Assembly (NCBI GenBank): GCA_014238065.1
Contig: JABABU010000034.1
Span: 42,561-106,560, forward strand
DNA: 64,000 nt
Source of the DNA: Actinomycetota bacterium
GTDB lineage: Bacteria > Actinomycetota > Acidimicrobiia > Acidimicrobiales > Poriferisodalaceae
Reading direction: 5' to 3'
Shown here: positions 27,207 to 36,334 of the stretch, in pieces
How the letters are laid out: every line of letters begins with the position of its first letter
Numbering within the stretch: the stretch's first letter is position 1
Made by a program: the position numbers and the translations under genes
Notes under the pieces: generated by a model
The model's database searches: none
What the model saw: the letters and a program-made list of their open reading frames with translations, nothing else
What the model was told of the DNA's origin: nothing

Positions 27207-27505
27207 GGCGTCTCGAGTTCGGACTCAGGGAGTTGTTCGATGTTCACGTCTCTGAACGTCATGATGGTCACCTTCGGAACGAACCGGCTCGGCCGGTACA
27301 TGTCCCAGACCCACGCATCGGTGAGCTCGACCTCGAGCACCGGACGTCCGCCGTGGTCGACGACACGACGATCGACCTCATTCGCGAGATAGAACCGCCG
27401 TTCACTCTCGACGACATAGGTGAAGACGCGGCAGACGTCTCTGTATTCGCGAAGCAACGTGAGCTCTAGCTCTGCTTCGTATGCCTCGAGGTCGTCACTC
27501 GACAT
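27203..27505 (-). CDS. DUF2469 family protein (actinobacterial)
   Basis: A 100-residue protein of a family confined largely to Actinobacteria (Rv2901c-like). Conserved segments are LEAYEAELELTLLREYRDV, VVESERRFYLANEV, DAWVWDMYRP and FRDVNIEQL. No function is known. In Mycobacterium the gene lies beside rnhB downstream of rplS; here rplS is directly upstream and neither lepB nor rnhB intervenes. It is translationally coupled to yraN. Confidence 0.92.
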   Translation of the reverse strand: MSSDDLEAYEAELELTLLREYRDVCRVFTYVVESERRFYLANEVDRRVVDHGGRPVLEVELTDAWVWDMYRPSRFVPKVTIMTFRDVNIEQLPESELETP

Positions 27506-27559
27506 GATGCCTTGCCTGGAGCTGGAAGGGTTCCCTGGCCAGCCAGAGATCCGAGGCGA

Positions 27560-27907
27560 CTACCAGTCGCGCTTTTCCTTCACGCGGGCACGCTTGCCGA
27601 CCCGATCGCGAAGGTAATAGAGCTTTGCTCGACGCACATCGCCGCGAGTCGCTCGTTCGATCTTGGCGATGATCGGAGAGTGCACGGGGAACGTGCGCTC
27701 GACGCCGACACCGAAGCTGAGCTTGCGAACTGTGAACGATGCACGAACGCCATCACCACGACGAGCGATGCATACGCCTTCGAAGATCTGGACACGCTCA
27801 CGATTGCCCTCGACAACACGGACGTGCACCTTGACGGTGTCGCCTGGCTGAAACTCGGGGATGTCGTCCTTGAGCGAGAGCTGGTCGACGGAATCGGTGG
27901 TATGCAT
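27560..27907 (-). CDS. rplS: 50S ribosomal protein L19
   Basis: A 115-residue large-subunit protein at the subunit interface. The diagnostic stretches are [33 protein letters not shown], and the C-terminal [21 protein letters not shown]. Length is normal. The ATG has AGGACG about 5 nt upstream. It is separated from trmD by a 128-bp leader with two perfect hairpins (27926-27974), unlike the tightly overlapping genes before it, so it may be controlled separately. Confidence 0.97.
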   Translation of the reverse strand: MHTTDSVDQLSLKDDIPEFQPGDTVKVHVRVVEGNRERVQIFEGVCIARRGDGVRASFTVRKLSFGVGVERTFPVHSPIIAKIERATRGDVRRAKLYYLRDRVGKRARVKEKRDW

Positions 27908-27925
27908 GGAACGTCCTGATACGAC

Positions 27926-27974
27926 GGGCCGGCTCGTCCGGCCTGTGCTGAGAGGGCCAGTTCATGTGGCCCTC
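27926..27974 (-). promoter_or_regulatory. Two hairpins in the rplS 5-prime leader
   Basis: Between the trmD stop and the rplS start two perfect inverted repeats occur. One has an 8-bp stem GAGGGCCA/TGGCCCTC with a 7-nt loop (27952-27974). The other has a 6-bp stem GGCCGG/CCGGCC with a 5-nt loop (27927-27943), ending about 19 nt before the ATG. They could be a ribosomal-protein leader controlling L19, an intercistronic terminator/processing site, or both. No T-tract follows on the minus strand, which argues against a simple intrinsic terminator. Confidence 0.45.
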
Positions 27975-28035
27975 GGTGCGTCGTCACGCTGATCGACGCC
28001 GCCTGTGAGTCTACCGGTGATCGCGCCGGTTCAGC

Positions 28036-28785
28036 TCACCGGCCTGTGTCGAAGCCGAACTCTTCGAGAAGCCTCAAGTCACCGTCGCTGACACCGCCCC
28101 TGGCCTCGACAAGATCGGGGCGCAGACGGATCGTCCGGTCGATCGCTGCCGCAACTCGCCAGCGCGCGACCCTGGCGTGATCGCCGCCGCGGAGCACCTC
28201 GGGCACCTTCCAGCCCCGAAAGTCCGCCGGGCGCGTATAGTGCGGATATTCGAGGAGGCCGTCCGCGAACGACTCGTCAGTTGTCGACTCTGCGTTGCCG
28301 AGAACTCCGGGGACGAGCCTCGCCGTGGCTTCGATCATCAACATCGCCCCGACCTCTCCTCCTGCAAGGATCACATCACCGATCGACACCTCATCGTCGA
28401 CAAGATGATCGACGACACGTTGGTCGACGCCCTCGTATCGACCGCACAGAAGCGAGAAACCTCCGCTGCCGGCCAACTCGGCGGCCATGGCCTGGTCGAA
28501 CGTTCGCCCGCCAGGACTCAGCAACAACAACGGCCGAGGTGGTTCCACCGTCTCAACCGCTTCGAACAAAGGAGCCGCTTTCATGACCATGCCGGCCCCA
28601 CCGCCGAACGGCTGATCGTCGATGGTGCGGTGCAGGTCGGTGGTGGTCATCCTGAGATCGTGCGAACTGACGTTCACGAGATCGGCCTCGACGCCACGAC
28701 CAACAACACCGACCGATGCAAAGTCGTCGATCATCCCGGGAAAGATGGTGAAGACGTCGATCCGCAGCGCCGCGTGTTGGGTCAC
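28036..28785 (-). CDS. trmD: tRNA (guanine37-N1)-methyltransferase
   Basis: A 249-residue SPOUT methyltransferase that makes m1G37 in tRNA to prevent +1 frameshifting. Start IDVFTIFPGM, substrate-loop DDQPFGGGAGMVMK, and the trefoil-knot SAM motifs LLSPGGRTFDQ, LLCGRYEGVDQR and SIGDVILAGGE are all present, as is the C-terminal EVLRGGDHARVARWR. The start GTG overlaps the rimM stop by 4 nt (GTGA). Length is typical. Confidence 0.97.
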   Translation of the reverse strand: MTQHAALRIDVFTIFPGMIDDFASVGVVGRGVEADLVNVSSHDLRMTTTDLHRTIDDQPFGGGAGMVMKAAPLFEAVETVEPPRPLLLLSPGGRTFDQAMAAELAGSGGFSLLCGRYEGVDQRVVDHLVDDEVSIGDVILAGGEVGAMLMIEATARLVPGVLGNAESTTDESFADGLLEYPHYTRPADFRGWKVPEVLRGGDHARVARWRVAAAIDRTIRLRPDLVEARGGVSDGDLRLLEEFGFDTGR

Positions 28786-29261
28786 GATTCCTCGTAGAGC
28801 TCGAACAGGCCCTCCGGGACCTCGACGGTCACGACGCCCTCGTCAAACCCGGTGACAAACGTCAGAGGAACAATCGCGCCCGTGGAGAGCAACAACAGGT
28901 CTGACGCCGGATTGTCATGAACTTCGACGACCCGGCCTCGATCCAGCCCTTCGCCGTCGACGACGTCTGCGTCGATGAGCTCGTGGATCCAGAGTGCCTC
29001 TGGGTCGTCGAGCGGATCGCCGTAGAGGGTCGGTCGACCCAACGCCTCAGCAGCCTCACGGGTGGACACACCGGTGAACTGCACAATCCACTTTCCCTGA
29101 TGCGGACGAGATCGGTCGACGGTCAACGACGTACTGTCGGTGAAGACCGTTGCTCCAGGCGCCAGTCGCTCTTCGACGTTGGAGGTCAACGCGACAAGGA
29201 CCTCACCACGAAGGCCGTGAACCTTGTTGACCCGGCCGATTTCGAGCCTGGAGTCAGTCAT
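28782..29261 (-). CDS. rimM: 16S rRNA processing protein RimM
   Basis: A 159-residue 30S-maturation factor that binds ribosomal protein S19. The N-terminal beta-barrel starts EIGRVNKVHGLRGEV, and the PRC-barrel-like C-terminal half contains ALWIHELIDADVVD and the ending VTVEVPEGLFEL. The ATG at 29261 gives the normal RimM N-terminus; an in-frame ATG at 29294 would add 11 residues with no Shine-Dalgarno. The chosen ATG is in an ATGA shared with a 17-codon upstream frame (29258-29311) inside an unusual repeat, so initiation may be coupled to that frame. Confidence 0.94.
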   Translation of the reverse strand: MTDSRLEIGRVNKVHGLRGEVLVALTSNVEERLAPGATVFTDSTSLTVDRSRPHQGKWIVQFTGVSTREAAEALGRPTLYGDPLDDPEALWIHELIDADVVDGEGLDRGRVVEVHDNPASDLLLLSTGAIVPLTFVTGFDEGVVTVEVPEGLFELYEES

Positions 29262-29269
29262 GCGCGATC

Positions 29270-29314
29270 GGAGACATCTGTTGATCGAAGGCATCTGCAG
29301 TTTGAAGACATCTG
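29270..29314 (-). repeat. Three 11-bp repeats with 17-bp period in the khpA-rimM gap
   Basis: On the minus strand the unit CAGATG-Y-CTYC occurs at 29304-29314, 29287-29297 and 29270-29280, with exactly 17-bp spacing. Because 17 is not a multiple of three, the ATG in each unit lies in a different frame. One opens a 17-codon peptide ending in an ATGA overlapping the rimM start, one is an upstream in-frame rimM ATG, and one gives a 7-codon peptide. The array occupies most of the 69-bp intercistronic space. Confidence 0.6.
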
Positions 29315-29330
29315 CAGTCGACCGCCGGCA

Positions 29331-29582
29331 TCAGCCGTCGAAGTCGACCTCGACCTCGATGCCATCCCTGATGGCAGCAGCTCGCACAAGCGTTCTGATG
29401 GCGTGAGCCACCCGCCCACGCTTACCGATGACCCGGCCCATGTCGTTTTGAGCGACCTTGGCCATCATCGAGATCTTGGTGTCGGTCTCTTCGATCTCGA
29501 TCTCGACAGCGTCCTTGTCTTCGACAATCTGCGTGATCAGGTAGACGAGCACCTCTTCGGCGCGACTCACTTCTTCGGTCAC
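29331..29582 (-). CDS. khpA: KH-domain RNA-binding protein KhpA
   Basis: An 83-residue single-KH protein. The G-x-x-G loop is GKRG in [19 protein letters not shown]; the flanking helices and strands complete the fold. KhpA works with KhpB/EloR in Gram-positive bacteria as a global RNA chaperone. It is in its usual place between rpsP and rimM. The GTG start overlaps the rpsP stop by 4 nt. Confidence 0.94.
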   Translation of the reverse strand: MTEEVSRAEEVLVYLITQIVEDKDAVEIEIEETDTKISMMAKVAQNDMGRVIGKRGRVAHAIRTLVRAAAIRDGIEVEVDFDG

Positions 29583-29974
29583 GCTGATGCCTCCGCTGCT
29601 TCTTCGTCCACTTCGCCACCATCGGCCTCTGCCTCGGTCGCTGTTTCTTCGACTGCTGTTTCTTCGACTGCTGTTTCTTCGACTGCCTCTTCGACTGCAG
29701 CCACTGGCTCAGGAGCATCTCCGTTGAAGATCGCCCAGGTGCCGTTGATCTTCAGCAGCTTTTCGACGGTCTCGCTCGGTTGTGCGCCGTTGCGGAGCCA
29801 CTTGAGCGCCTTTTGGTCGTCGATCTTGACACCGGACGGCTCGAGGCGCGGCTGATATGTACCGACGATCTCGAGGAATCGTCCGTCGCGTGGAGAGCGG
29901 CTGTCGGCAGCGACGATGCGATACGTCGGCTGCTTTTTCTTGCCCATCCGCATCAGGCGGAGTCGAACGGCCAT
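29579..29974 (-). CDS. rpsP: 30S ribosomal protein S16 with acidic repeat tail
   Basis: A 131-residue protein. Residues 1-80 are a normal S16 (start [38 protein letters not shown]). The C-terminal 50 residues are an added acidic tail rich in Glu, Ala, Val and Thr, with the pentad AVEET repeated, encoded by 15-bp DNA repeats. Extended S16 tails occur in other Actinobacteria, but their role is unknown. Of two adjacent ATGs the second is used because AAGGAG is then about 4-5 nt away. The tail reaches into the overlap with khpA. Confidence 0.96.
   Translation of the reverse strand: MAVRLRLMRMGKKKQPTYRIVAADSRSPRDGRFLEIVGTYQPRLEPSGVKIDDQKALKWLRNGAQPSETVEKLLKINGTWAIFNGDAPEPVAAVEEAVEETAVEETAVEETATEAEADGGEVDEEAAEASA
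29641..29697 (-). repeat. 15-bp coding repeat in the rpsP tail
   Basis: Three perfect copies of a 15-bp unit (ctgtttcttcgactg on the plus strand) at 29641-29655, 29656-29670 and 29671-29685, then a 12-bp partial copy. They encode the AVEET pentads of the S16 tail. Such slippage-prone repeats may vary in copy number between strains without breaking the frame. Confidence 0.85.
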
Positions 29975-30055
29975 CATTCTCCTTGTGGGGTGGCAACGCG
30001 GGGTGTTGGGCGCCGCCGTGGTGATATGTCGAGGGTGTGAGGTTGAGCCCGTCCC

Positions 30056-30076
30056 CGGACCCAATTGCATGGTCCG
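30056..30076 (-). promoter_or_regulatory. Hairpin in the rpsP 5-prime region
   Basis: In the 172 bp between ffh and rpsP a 6-bp perfect stem (CGGACC/GGTCCG) encloses a 9-nt loop. A further CGGACC copy at 30081-30086 could compete with the left arm. It lies about 80 nt upstream of rpsP and could be a leader or a processing site. No U-tract makes it a clear terminator. Confidence 0.3.
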
Positions 30077-30146
30077 AGACCGGACCTGTGTACATCGAGT
30101 ACCAGCGCGCAACGAGTGTGACGGCGCGTGAATCCGACGATTGATC

Positions 30147-31544
30147 TTACCGGCCCGGAAGCTCGAAGGGCACCCTCGTTGCCGCCGCCTTCTTCGAGGG
30201 TGTGACGCGGCCACCCTTCTTCCCCTTCTTCTTGCTCTTCTTGGCCTTGGCCTTGCGGAACCCGGTACCCGCCATGCCCTTCATCATCTTCTTCATCTCG
30301 CCGAACTGCTTGATCAGCGCACTGACCTGAGATGCAGAGGTCCCACTGCCATTGGCGATTCTGACACGGCGCGAACCATCGATGATCTCTGGGGTTGTGC
30401 GTTCCTGAGGCGTCATGGAGTAGACGATGGCTTCAACACGAGCCATCTCTCGATCGTCGATCTGGGCGTTCTTCATTTCCTTCGGAACGCCAGGCATCAT
30501 CGCGACGAGGCTCGATAGATCGCCCATCTTCTTGATCTGCTGCATCTGCTCGAGGAAGTCGTCGAAAGTGAAGGTTCCGTCGAGCAGCTTTCGGGCGGCT
30601 ACCTCTGCTTCCTCTTCCTCGTAGACCTGTTCGGCCTTTTCGATGAGAGTGAGCACATCTCCCATACCGAGAATGCGGTTGGCCATTCGATCGGGATGGA
30701 ACTGCTCGAAATCGTCGAGCGCCTCGCCTGTTGATGCGAAAGCGACTGGTCGACCGACAACCTCTTTCACCGACAACGCCGCTCCACCGCGTGCATCGCC
30801 GTCGAGCTTGGTCAAGATGACCCCGTCGAGCGCGAGAGTCTGGTGGAACGACTCGGCCGTGTTAACGGCGTCCTGACCGGTCATCGCATCGATGACCAGG
30901 AATGTGTAGCCGGGCTGAATGGCATCGCTGATCTGACGGATCTCGGCCATGAGGGCCATGTCGATGGCCAGGCGGCCTGCGGTGTCGCAGATGACGACAT
31001 CGCGACCGGTTCGAGTCGCCTCCTCGATGCCCATCCTCGCGGTCTGCACCGGACCGGCCGAGTCAGAGAAGACGGGGACATCGATCCGTGCGGCCAGCGT
31101 TCTCAGCTGCTCGACAGCCGCCGGACGTTGGAGATCGGCACCGATGAGCAGCGGGTTGCGGCCCTGACTCTTGAACCACTGGGCGAGCTTTGCCGAACCG
31201 GTCGTCTTGCCGGAACCTTGCAGGCCTGCCATCAGAATCACTGTCGGGGGCTTGGCCGCGTAGGTGATGGCGAAGGTTTCGCCACCAAGAATGGTCTTCA
31301 ACTCGTCGTCGACGACCTTGACCACCTGCTGGCCTGGCGTGAGACTTTTCGAGACTTCCTCACCGACGCATCGATCCCGAACCCGGGCCACGAAGGTCTT
31401 GACGACGTCGAAGTTGACATCGGCCTCGAGCAAGGCGAGGCGGATCTCTCGCATCACCTCATCGACATCGGACTCGCTCAGACGTCCCTTGCCCTTGACG
31501 CGCTGAAGGATCGACTCGAAACGATCGGAAAGTGAATCAAACAT
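30147..31544 (-). CDS. ffh: Signal recognition particle protein Ffh (SRP54)
   Basis: A GTPase of 465 residues that binds 4.5S RNA and signal peptides. The N domain is followed by the G domain: [14 protein letters not shown] (G1), the RPAAVEQL region, DTAGRL (G3) and [13 protein letters not shown] (G4/closing). The Met-rich M domain follows from about residue 295 ([12 protein letters not shown]). The C-terminus is a Lys-rich tail ([16 protein letters not shown]) beyond the normal end. The ATG at 31544 is preferred; an in-frame GTG three codons earlier lacks a ribosome site. It lies 26 bp after ftsY. Confidence 0.97.
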   Translation of the reverse strand: MFDSLSDRFESILQRVKGKGRLSESDVDEVMREIRLALLEADVNFDVVKTFVARVRDRCVGEEVSKSLTPGQQVVKVVDDELKTILGGETFAITYAAKPPTVILMAGLQGSGKTTGSAKLAQWFKSQGRNPLLIGADLQRPAAVEQLRTLAARIDVPVFSDSAGPVQTARMGIEEATRTGRDVVICDTAGRLAIDMALMAEIRQISDAIQPGYTFLVIDAMTGQDAVNTAESFHQTLALDGVILTKLDGDARGGAALSVKEVVGRPVAFASTGEALDDFEQFHPDRMANRILGMGDVLTLIEKAEQVYEEEEAEVAARKLLDGTFTFDDFLEQMQQIKKMGDLSSLVAMMPGVPKEMKNAQIDDREMARVEAIVYSMTPQERTTPEIIDGSRRVRIANGSGTSASQVSALIKQFGEMKKMMKGMAGTGFRKAKAKKSKKKGKKGGRVTPSKKAAATRVPFELPGR

Positions 31545-31570
31545 GACGGCCACCGAGGCTAACGGGACAA

Positions 31571-32701
31571 CTAGCCATCATGAGCAAGCAGAGCCTCGAC
31601 GAACTCGTCTGCGTCGAAGTCGACCAGGTCGTCGGCACCCTCGCCGAGACCGACCAGCTTCACCGGAATGCCGAGTTCGTGCTGTACCGCGAACACAATC
31701 CCACCTTTGGCCGACCCATCGAGTTTCGTCAGCACGACGCCCGTGACATCAACTGCTTCGGCGAACACCTTGGCCTGGGCCAGCCCGTTCTGACCCGTTG
31801 TAGCGTCGATCACCAAGAGGGTCTCCGACACGAAGCCGGGTTCTCGGTCCGCCACCCTTCGGACCTTTCGTAGCTCTTCCATGAGGTTGACCTTGTTGTG
31901 CAGCCGGCCTGCGGTATCGCCGAGGACGACGTCGATACCGCGGGCATCGGCCTTCTGAATCCCGTCAAAGATGACCGAACTCGGATCGGCACCCTCAGCA
32001 CCGCGTACAAGCTCGGCCTTGCAACGCTCGGCCCACGTCCCGAGTTGCTCGGCCGCCGCGGCTCGGAATGTGTCACCAGCCGCCATGAGGACGCTGGTCC
32101 CCTGATCGGTGAGGCGTCGACCGACTTTGCCAATGGTCGTGGTCTTTCCGACGCCGTTGACCCCGACGAACAGCCAGACCGTCTGACCCTCCGGGGCCAT
32201 CGAAAGGCTTCTGTCGGCCTCGAGGTCGGCCTTGAGGTCGGCCTTGAACGCAGCGATGAGCGCAACGGGCTCCGAGATCGATTCGGTCTCGGCGCGCTCT
32301 CTCAGGGCTTCGATCAGCCCGGTTGCCGTGCCGACTCCAACGTCGGCTCTGACCAGCGCCTCCTCGAGTTCGTCCCATGTTGACGCGTCGATGGACGATC
32401 TCGACAGCACCGACCCGACGTAACCGGAGACCACCGATCTGGCTTTGCCGAGTCGTTCGAGGAACGAAGGCGGAGGTTGCCGCTCGTCAGGCGACTGGGC
32501 CGGGAGTTCTGCTTCGACGTCCGCACGATCACTGTCCCTGAGATCACTGGGACGGGTTTCGACCAGACTCGGCCGTTCCCGCCCGACATGCGGTTCACCA
32601 GGCAGAGTCGGTCGGCGCTGCGTGTAGGCGCGGTGAATGAACGGCAGTAGTGCTACCACCGCCAGGACAATGGCGAGGATGACCAGCAACATCGGGCTCA
32701 T
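31571..32701 (-). CDS. ftsY: SRP receptor FtsY
   Basis: A 376-residue SRP receptor GTPase. An N-terminal membrane helix (about residues 4-22) anchors it, followed by a charged linker to about 80, the N domain, then G1 GVNGVGKTTTIGKV, DTFRAAAAEQL, DTAGRL, TKLDGSAKGG and the closing GLGEGADDL. The A-domain linker holds three ADL/ADLE units encoded by imperfect 12-bp repeats near 32222-32245. It is 24 bp downstream of smc and upstream of ffh. Confidence 0.97.
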   Translation of the reverse strand: MSPMLLVILAIVLAVVALLPFIHRAYTQRRPTLPGEPHVGRERPSLVETRPSDLRDSDRADVEAELPAQSPDERQPPPSFLERLGKARSVVSGYVGSVLSRSSIDASTWDELEEALVRADVGVGTATGLIEALRERAETESISEPVALIAAFKADLKADLEADRSLSMAPEGQTVWLFVGVNGVGKTTTIGKVGRRLTDQGTSVLMAAGDTFRAAAAEQLGTWAERCKAELVRGAEGADPSSVIFDGIQKADARGIDVVLGDTAGRLHNKVNLMEELRKVRRVADREPGFVSETLLVIDATTGQNGLAQAKVFAEAVDVTGVVLTKLDGSAKGGIVFAVQHELGIPVKLVGLGEGADDLVDFDADEFVEALLAHDG

Positions 32702-32725
32702 GACGTCGTCGAGGTTAGCGACCCG

Positions 32726-35700
32726 TCAGACGATCTTCTCGCTGACGACCCGCGACGATCCACCAGGCGGCATGGAGACGCCGTACAAACAGTCGGCTGT
32801 CTCCATCGTTCTCTTCTGGTGCGACACGATGACGAGTTGTGCTTCACGACGGAACTCGGCCACGAGATCGAGGAATCGATGCAGGTTCACGTCGTCGAGG
32901 GCAGCCTCGACCTCGTCCATGACATAGAAGGGTGATGGTCGACTCTGGAAGATGGCGAAGAGGAACGCAAGTGCGGTCAGAGACCGCTCGCCACCCGACA
33001 GCAGCGATAGTTTCCGCACGTTCTTGCCAGACGGTCTGGCTTCGATTTCGATGCCCGTGGCAAGCAGATCGGTGGGATCGGTCAGCTTCAGCTTCCCCTC
33101 GCCACCCGGAAACAGTGTCTGGAAGACACGCTCGAAGTTCTCGCTGACGTCGGCAACAGCGGCCGCGAAGATCCTGACGATCTCTTGGTCGATCGCGAGA
33201 ATGACCTTGGTGAGCTCGCGTCGGCTCTTTCTCACGTCGTCGAGTTGCTCAGAGACGAAGTCGTGACGCTCCGAGAGAGCGTGATGTTCCTCGAGCGCCA
33301 GTGGGTTGATGGGACCCATGCGTTTGAGGTCGCGGTCCAGTTCCCTGACCCGGGCCGCCGGCGTGGTGCCATCGGCAATCGCGGGCAACTCGGCAGCGAG
33401 CGCACCAGCGGGCTCAGCATCGAGTTCGGTTCTCAGCAGACCAACGAGGTTCTCAAGACGCAGCTTCACCTCGGCCTCCTGAACATCGAGCCGACCGAGA
33501 AGCTCGCGGACCTCGTCTTGGCGTTTGGCGGTCTCGGCCCGATTCAGCCGATGCGTGTCGAGCTGGTCAGACACCGCTCGGCTGGCTGCGGACTGCTGGC
33601 GACGCTGCTCGCGGAGTCGTTCGAGTTCGACCAGAACCGTGGCCGAGCGTTCCTCAACGAAGGCTCCGAGCCGATCGAGCGCCAAAAGGCGGGAGTCGAG
33701 CTTCTCGCGGCGCGCCGCTGCCCCTTCGCGTTCTGCTGCGTGAGAAGCAAGGCGGCGCTCGACATCTTCGAGTCGACGAAGGAGGACACCGCGCCGTTCT
33801 TCGAGTCCCGCGGCCTGAACTCCGAGATCTGAACGAAGAGCGGCAACTGCCCTGGCCCGCTGGTCGAGAGCGTCCCTTGCCCTGTCGAGTTCGGCTCCTG
33901 CCTCGCGAACGGACTCCTCGGCGTCGAGAAGGCCTGGCAGAAGTTCCTCCAGTTCCGCAACCCGAGCCCGGTCGCGGTCGAGCACGATGGACAGTTCGAC
34001 CCTACGTCCCGACCTGGTCTCGGATTCTCCGGTTGCATCGCGTCGTTCGCGCTCGAGTCTGGCAAGTTCTTCGCTGGCTCGAGCGACCTTACCGTCGTGC
34101 AGGTCGAGTGCATCGGCGCCTGCATCGGCCCTGACCAAAGCCTCAGTTACGAGTGCCCGAGCCCCGGCGGCAGCTTGCGCTGCCGTCGCGTGTGCGATCT
34201 CTGCTTCTTTGGCCTCGCGCTCTGCTTCCTCGAACGCGGCTGCGGTTGCTCCACTGCCGGCCGCACCTATACGCCAGCCACTGAGTCCGCAACGATCACC
34301 GTTCTGAGTGACCACGACGACGTCCGGGTATGCGAGCGCAGTGTCCACCGCGGTCGTCCAGTCGCCGTCGACGACGACCGCCGACCCGACCAGACGATCC
34401 AGAAGTGACTCCACATCGGATGATGTCGACCGCACATGATCCCTGAGTGGACGACCCACGAGCGGCGTCGTGACCGGATTCGAAGGAGCTCCAAGGGCCA
34501 GGACAGCGCCGGAGGCATCGGCTGCGGCCAACTTTCGCAGAGCTTCCCGCGCGATGGTGGCGTCCTGAACGATGACAGCAGCCATCGCGTCTCCTGCCGC
34601 GGCCTCGAATGCAAGTTCCCAGCCATGATCGATGTCGATCAAGTCGGCGAGAGTGCCAACCACTCCTGCGAGCCCGTCGAGTCGCTCCACGCCGGCACGA
34701 GAGCGCGCATCGTCGAGCGCGAGTCGGAGTGCCTCGGACCTTGCGGCCCATCGGTCGATCTGAGCCTGACCGGCCCTCTCAGCCGACTCTGCTGCTTCCA
34801 ACGCAGCCTTGGCTTCGACAACATCAGTCTCGGCAGCATCAAGAGCAGCGACCAGCGTCGGCTCGTTCTCCGAGGCTGATGTGAGCTCAGCGCGAAGGCC
34901 TTCACCGGCAAGTTCGAGCTCGCTGTCTCGGCCAAGGAGTGCGTCGAGCCGCTCATCAAGTCGGATCAGTTCTGCCTCTGCTCTGGCAAGTGAGGCTCGG
35001 ACGGCGGTGAGCTCGCCTCGCACCTCTGCGGCCTTTCCTGACGTGTCGGGCGTGAACCCGTCGCGGTCGGTTGCGAATGCTTCCTGGTCAGCGGCGAGAC
35101 GGATTTCCACCTCAGTCAGACGATCGACGTCAGGCGCCATTGCCTCCGCCTCTGTGTCGACCAGCGACAACTGCACGGTGAGGTCGGCATGGTCGGCTTC
35201 GAGGGTGGCAACGATGTCTTCGGCCAACAGCGATCCACGATCGCGTTCGAGGCCACGACGACGCTCGGCGACGAGCGCCGACAGACCGCGGCAGCGTTCA
35301 CGCAACGACTCGTAGCGCGGGAGTGCTTCACCGAGCCCGTCCCCGAATGCCGACAGCTGCGACTCAGCCGACATGACCGACATGTCGAGTTCCTGCAACT
35401 GCGAGCGAAGCGTGCGATCTTCATCGGCCAGCACCCCCCTGTCACTCTCGACACCCGAAAGTCGACCCTGGAGCGACGCAAGTTCGCGTCCCGCCAAGTG
35501 AAGACGAAGTGCTCGGAGTTCCTCGGTGACCGCGCCGTGCCGCCTTGCTGCGTCGGCCTGCTTTTCGAGCGGACGCAGCTGGCGCCTCACCTCACGCTGG
35601 AGATCCTGGAGCCGCAGCAAATTCGCTTCCGTTGCATCGAGTCGCCGATCGGCGCGCTCCTTGCGACGGCGGAACTTCAGGATGCCCGCAGCCTCTTCGA

Positions 35701-36181
35701 TGATGGTCCTGCGATCTTCAGGCCGTGCGTTCAGCACCTGATCGATCTGGCCCTGGGCGATGATCACGTGCTGCTGGCGGCCGACACCGGCATCGGACAG
35801 CAGCTCCTGGATATCGAGGAGTCGGCACGCCACCCCGTTCATCGCGTACTCCGAGTCGCCGTTGCGATACAGGGTTCGCGTGATCGTGACTTCTGTGAAG
35901 TCGATCGGCAAGATTCCGCTCGAGTTGTCGAGCAACAACGAGACTTCGGCCCGACCGAGCGCCGGGCGTTTCGCGGCGCCGGCGAACACGACGTCATCCA
36001 TCTTCTGACTCCGCACCGTCCGCGGACCCTGCGCGCCCAGAACCCATGCGATTGCGTCGACGACATTGCTCTTGCCGGAACCGTTCGGTCCGACGACGAC
36101 GGTCACGCCAGGTTCGAAGTCGAGGACCGTTGCGTCCGCGAAGCTCTTAAACCCTTTCATCGTCAGCGACTTGAGGAACAC
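32726..36181 (-). CDS. smc: Chromosome segregation protein SMC
   Basis: A 1151-residue SMC ATPase that compacts and segregates chromosomes. The head starts LKSLTMKGFKSFAD with Walker A GPNGSGKSN near residues 31-39. Two long coiled coils flank a hinge (about residues 495-650, with GVVGTLADLIDID at its start). The C-terminal head has LSGGERSLTALAFLFA and Walker B YVMDEVEAALDD. The GTG at 36181 sits at the conserved N-terminus; a longer in-frame extension to 36277 does not resemble SMC. A 153-bp gap separates it from the fpg-like gene. Confidence 0.96.
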   Translation of the reverse strand: MFLKSLTMKGFKSFADATVLDFEPGVTVVVGPNGSGKSNVVDAIAWVLGAQGPRTVRSQKMDDVVFAGAAKRPALGRAEVSLLLDNSSGILPIDFTEVTITRTLYRNGDSEYAMNGVACRLLDIQELLSDAGVGRQQHVIIAQGQIDQVLNARPEDRRTIIEEAAGILKFRRRKERADRRLDATEANLLRLQDLQREVRRQLRPLEKQADAARRHGAVTEELRALRLHLAGRELASLQGRLSGVESDRGVLADEDRTLRSQLQELDMSVMSAESQLSAFGDGLGEALPRYESLRERCRGLSALVAERRRGLERDRGSLLAEDIVATLEADHADLTVQLSLVDTEAEAMAPDVDRLTEVEIRLAADQEAFATDRDGFTPDTSGKAAEVRGELTAVRASLARAEAELIRLDERLDALLGRDSELELAGEGLRAELTSASENEPTLVAALDAAETDVVEAKAALEAAESAERAGQAQIDRWAARSEALRLALDDARSRAGVERLDGLAGVVGTLADLIDIDHGWELAFEAAAGDAMAAVIVQDATIAREALRKLAAADASGAVLALGAPSNPVTTPLVGRPLRDHVRSTSSDVESLLDRLVGSAVVVDGDWTTAVDTALAYPDVVVVTQNGDRCGLSGWRIGAAGSGATAAAFEEAEREAKEAEIAHATAAQAAAGARALVTEALVRADAGADALDLHDGKVARASEELARLERERRDATGESETRSGRRVELSIVLDRDRARVAELEELLPGLLDAEESVREAGAELDRARDALDQRARAVAALRSDLGVQAAGLEERRGVLLRRLEDVERRLASHAAEREGAAARREKLDSRLLALDRLGAFVEERSATVLVELERLREQRRQQSAASRAVSDQLDTHRLNRAETAKRQDEVRELLGRLDVQEAEVKLRLENLVGLLRTELDAEPAGALAAELPAIADGTTPAARVRELDRDLKRMGPINPLALEEHHALSERHDFVSEQLDDVRKSRRELTKVILAIDQEIVRIFAAAVADVSENFERVFQTLFPGGEGKLKLTDPTDLLATGIEIEARPSGKNVRKLSLLSGGERSLTALAFLFAIFQSRPSPFYVMDEVEAALDDVNLHRFLDLVAEFRREAQLVIVSHQKRTMETADCLYGVSMPPGGSSRVVSEKIV

Positions 36182-36334
36182 GGCTCTCGGTTCTCGTTTC
36201 TCGTCAGTGATCAGCAGCAGTCGTTCGAGGTGCCGACAGGACCGTAGCCCCCGCGGAGCACACTTGGGCGCACACACGAGATGCAGACGATCAGGACCAC
36301 CATGATGGCCGAGGCGGGGCGACTGAGCGCTGAT

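Noticed and set aside
29641..29697. CRISPR array or direct-repeat element at the rpsP end
   Set aside because: The repeat has no spacers, keeps a 15-bp period in frame, and encodes AVEET pentads of the S16 tail.
35189..36247. A 352-codon plus-strand frame over the smc head
   Set aside because: It is antisense to the conserved SMC ATPase head and appears to arise from codon bias.
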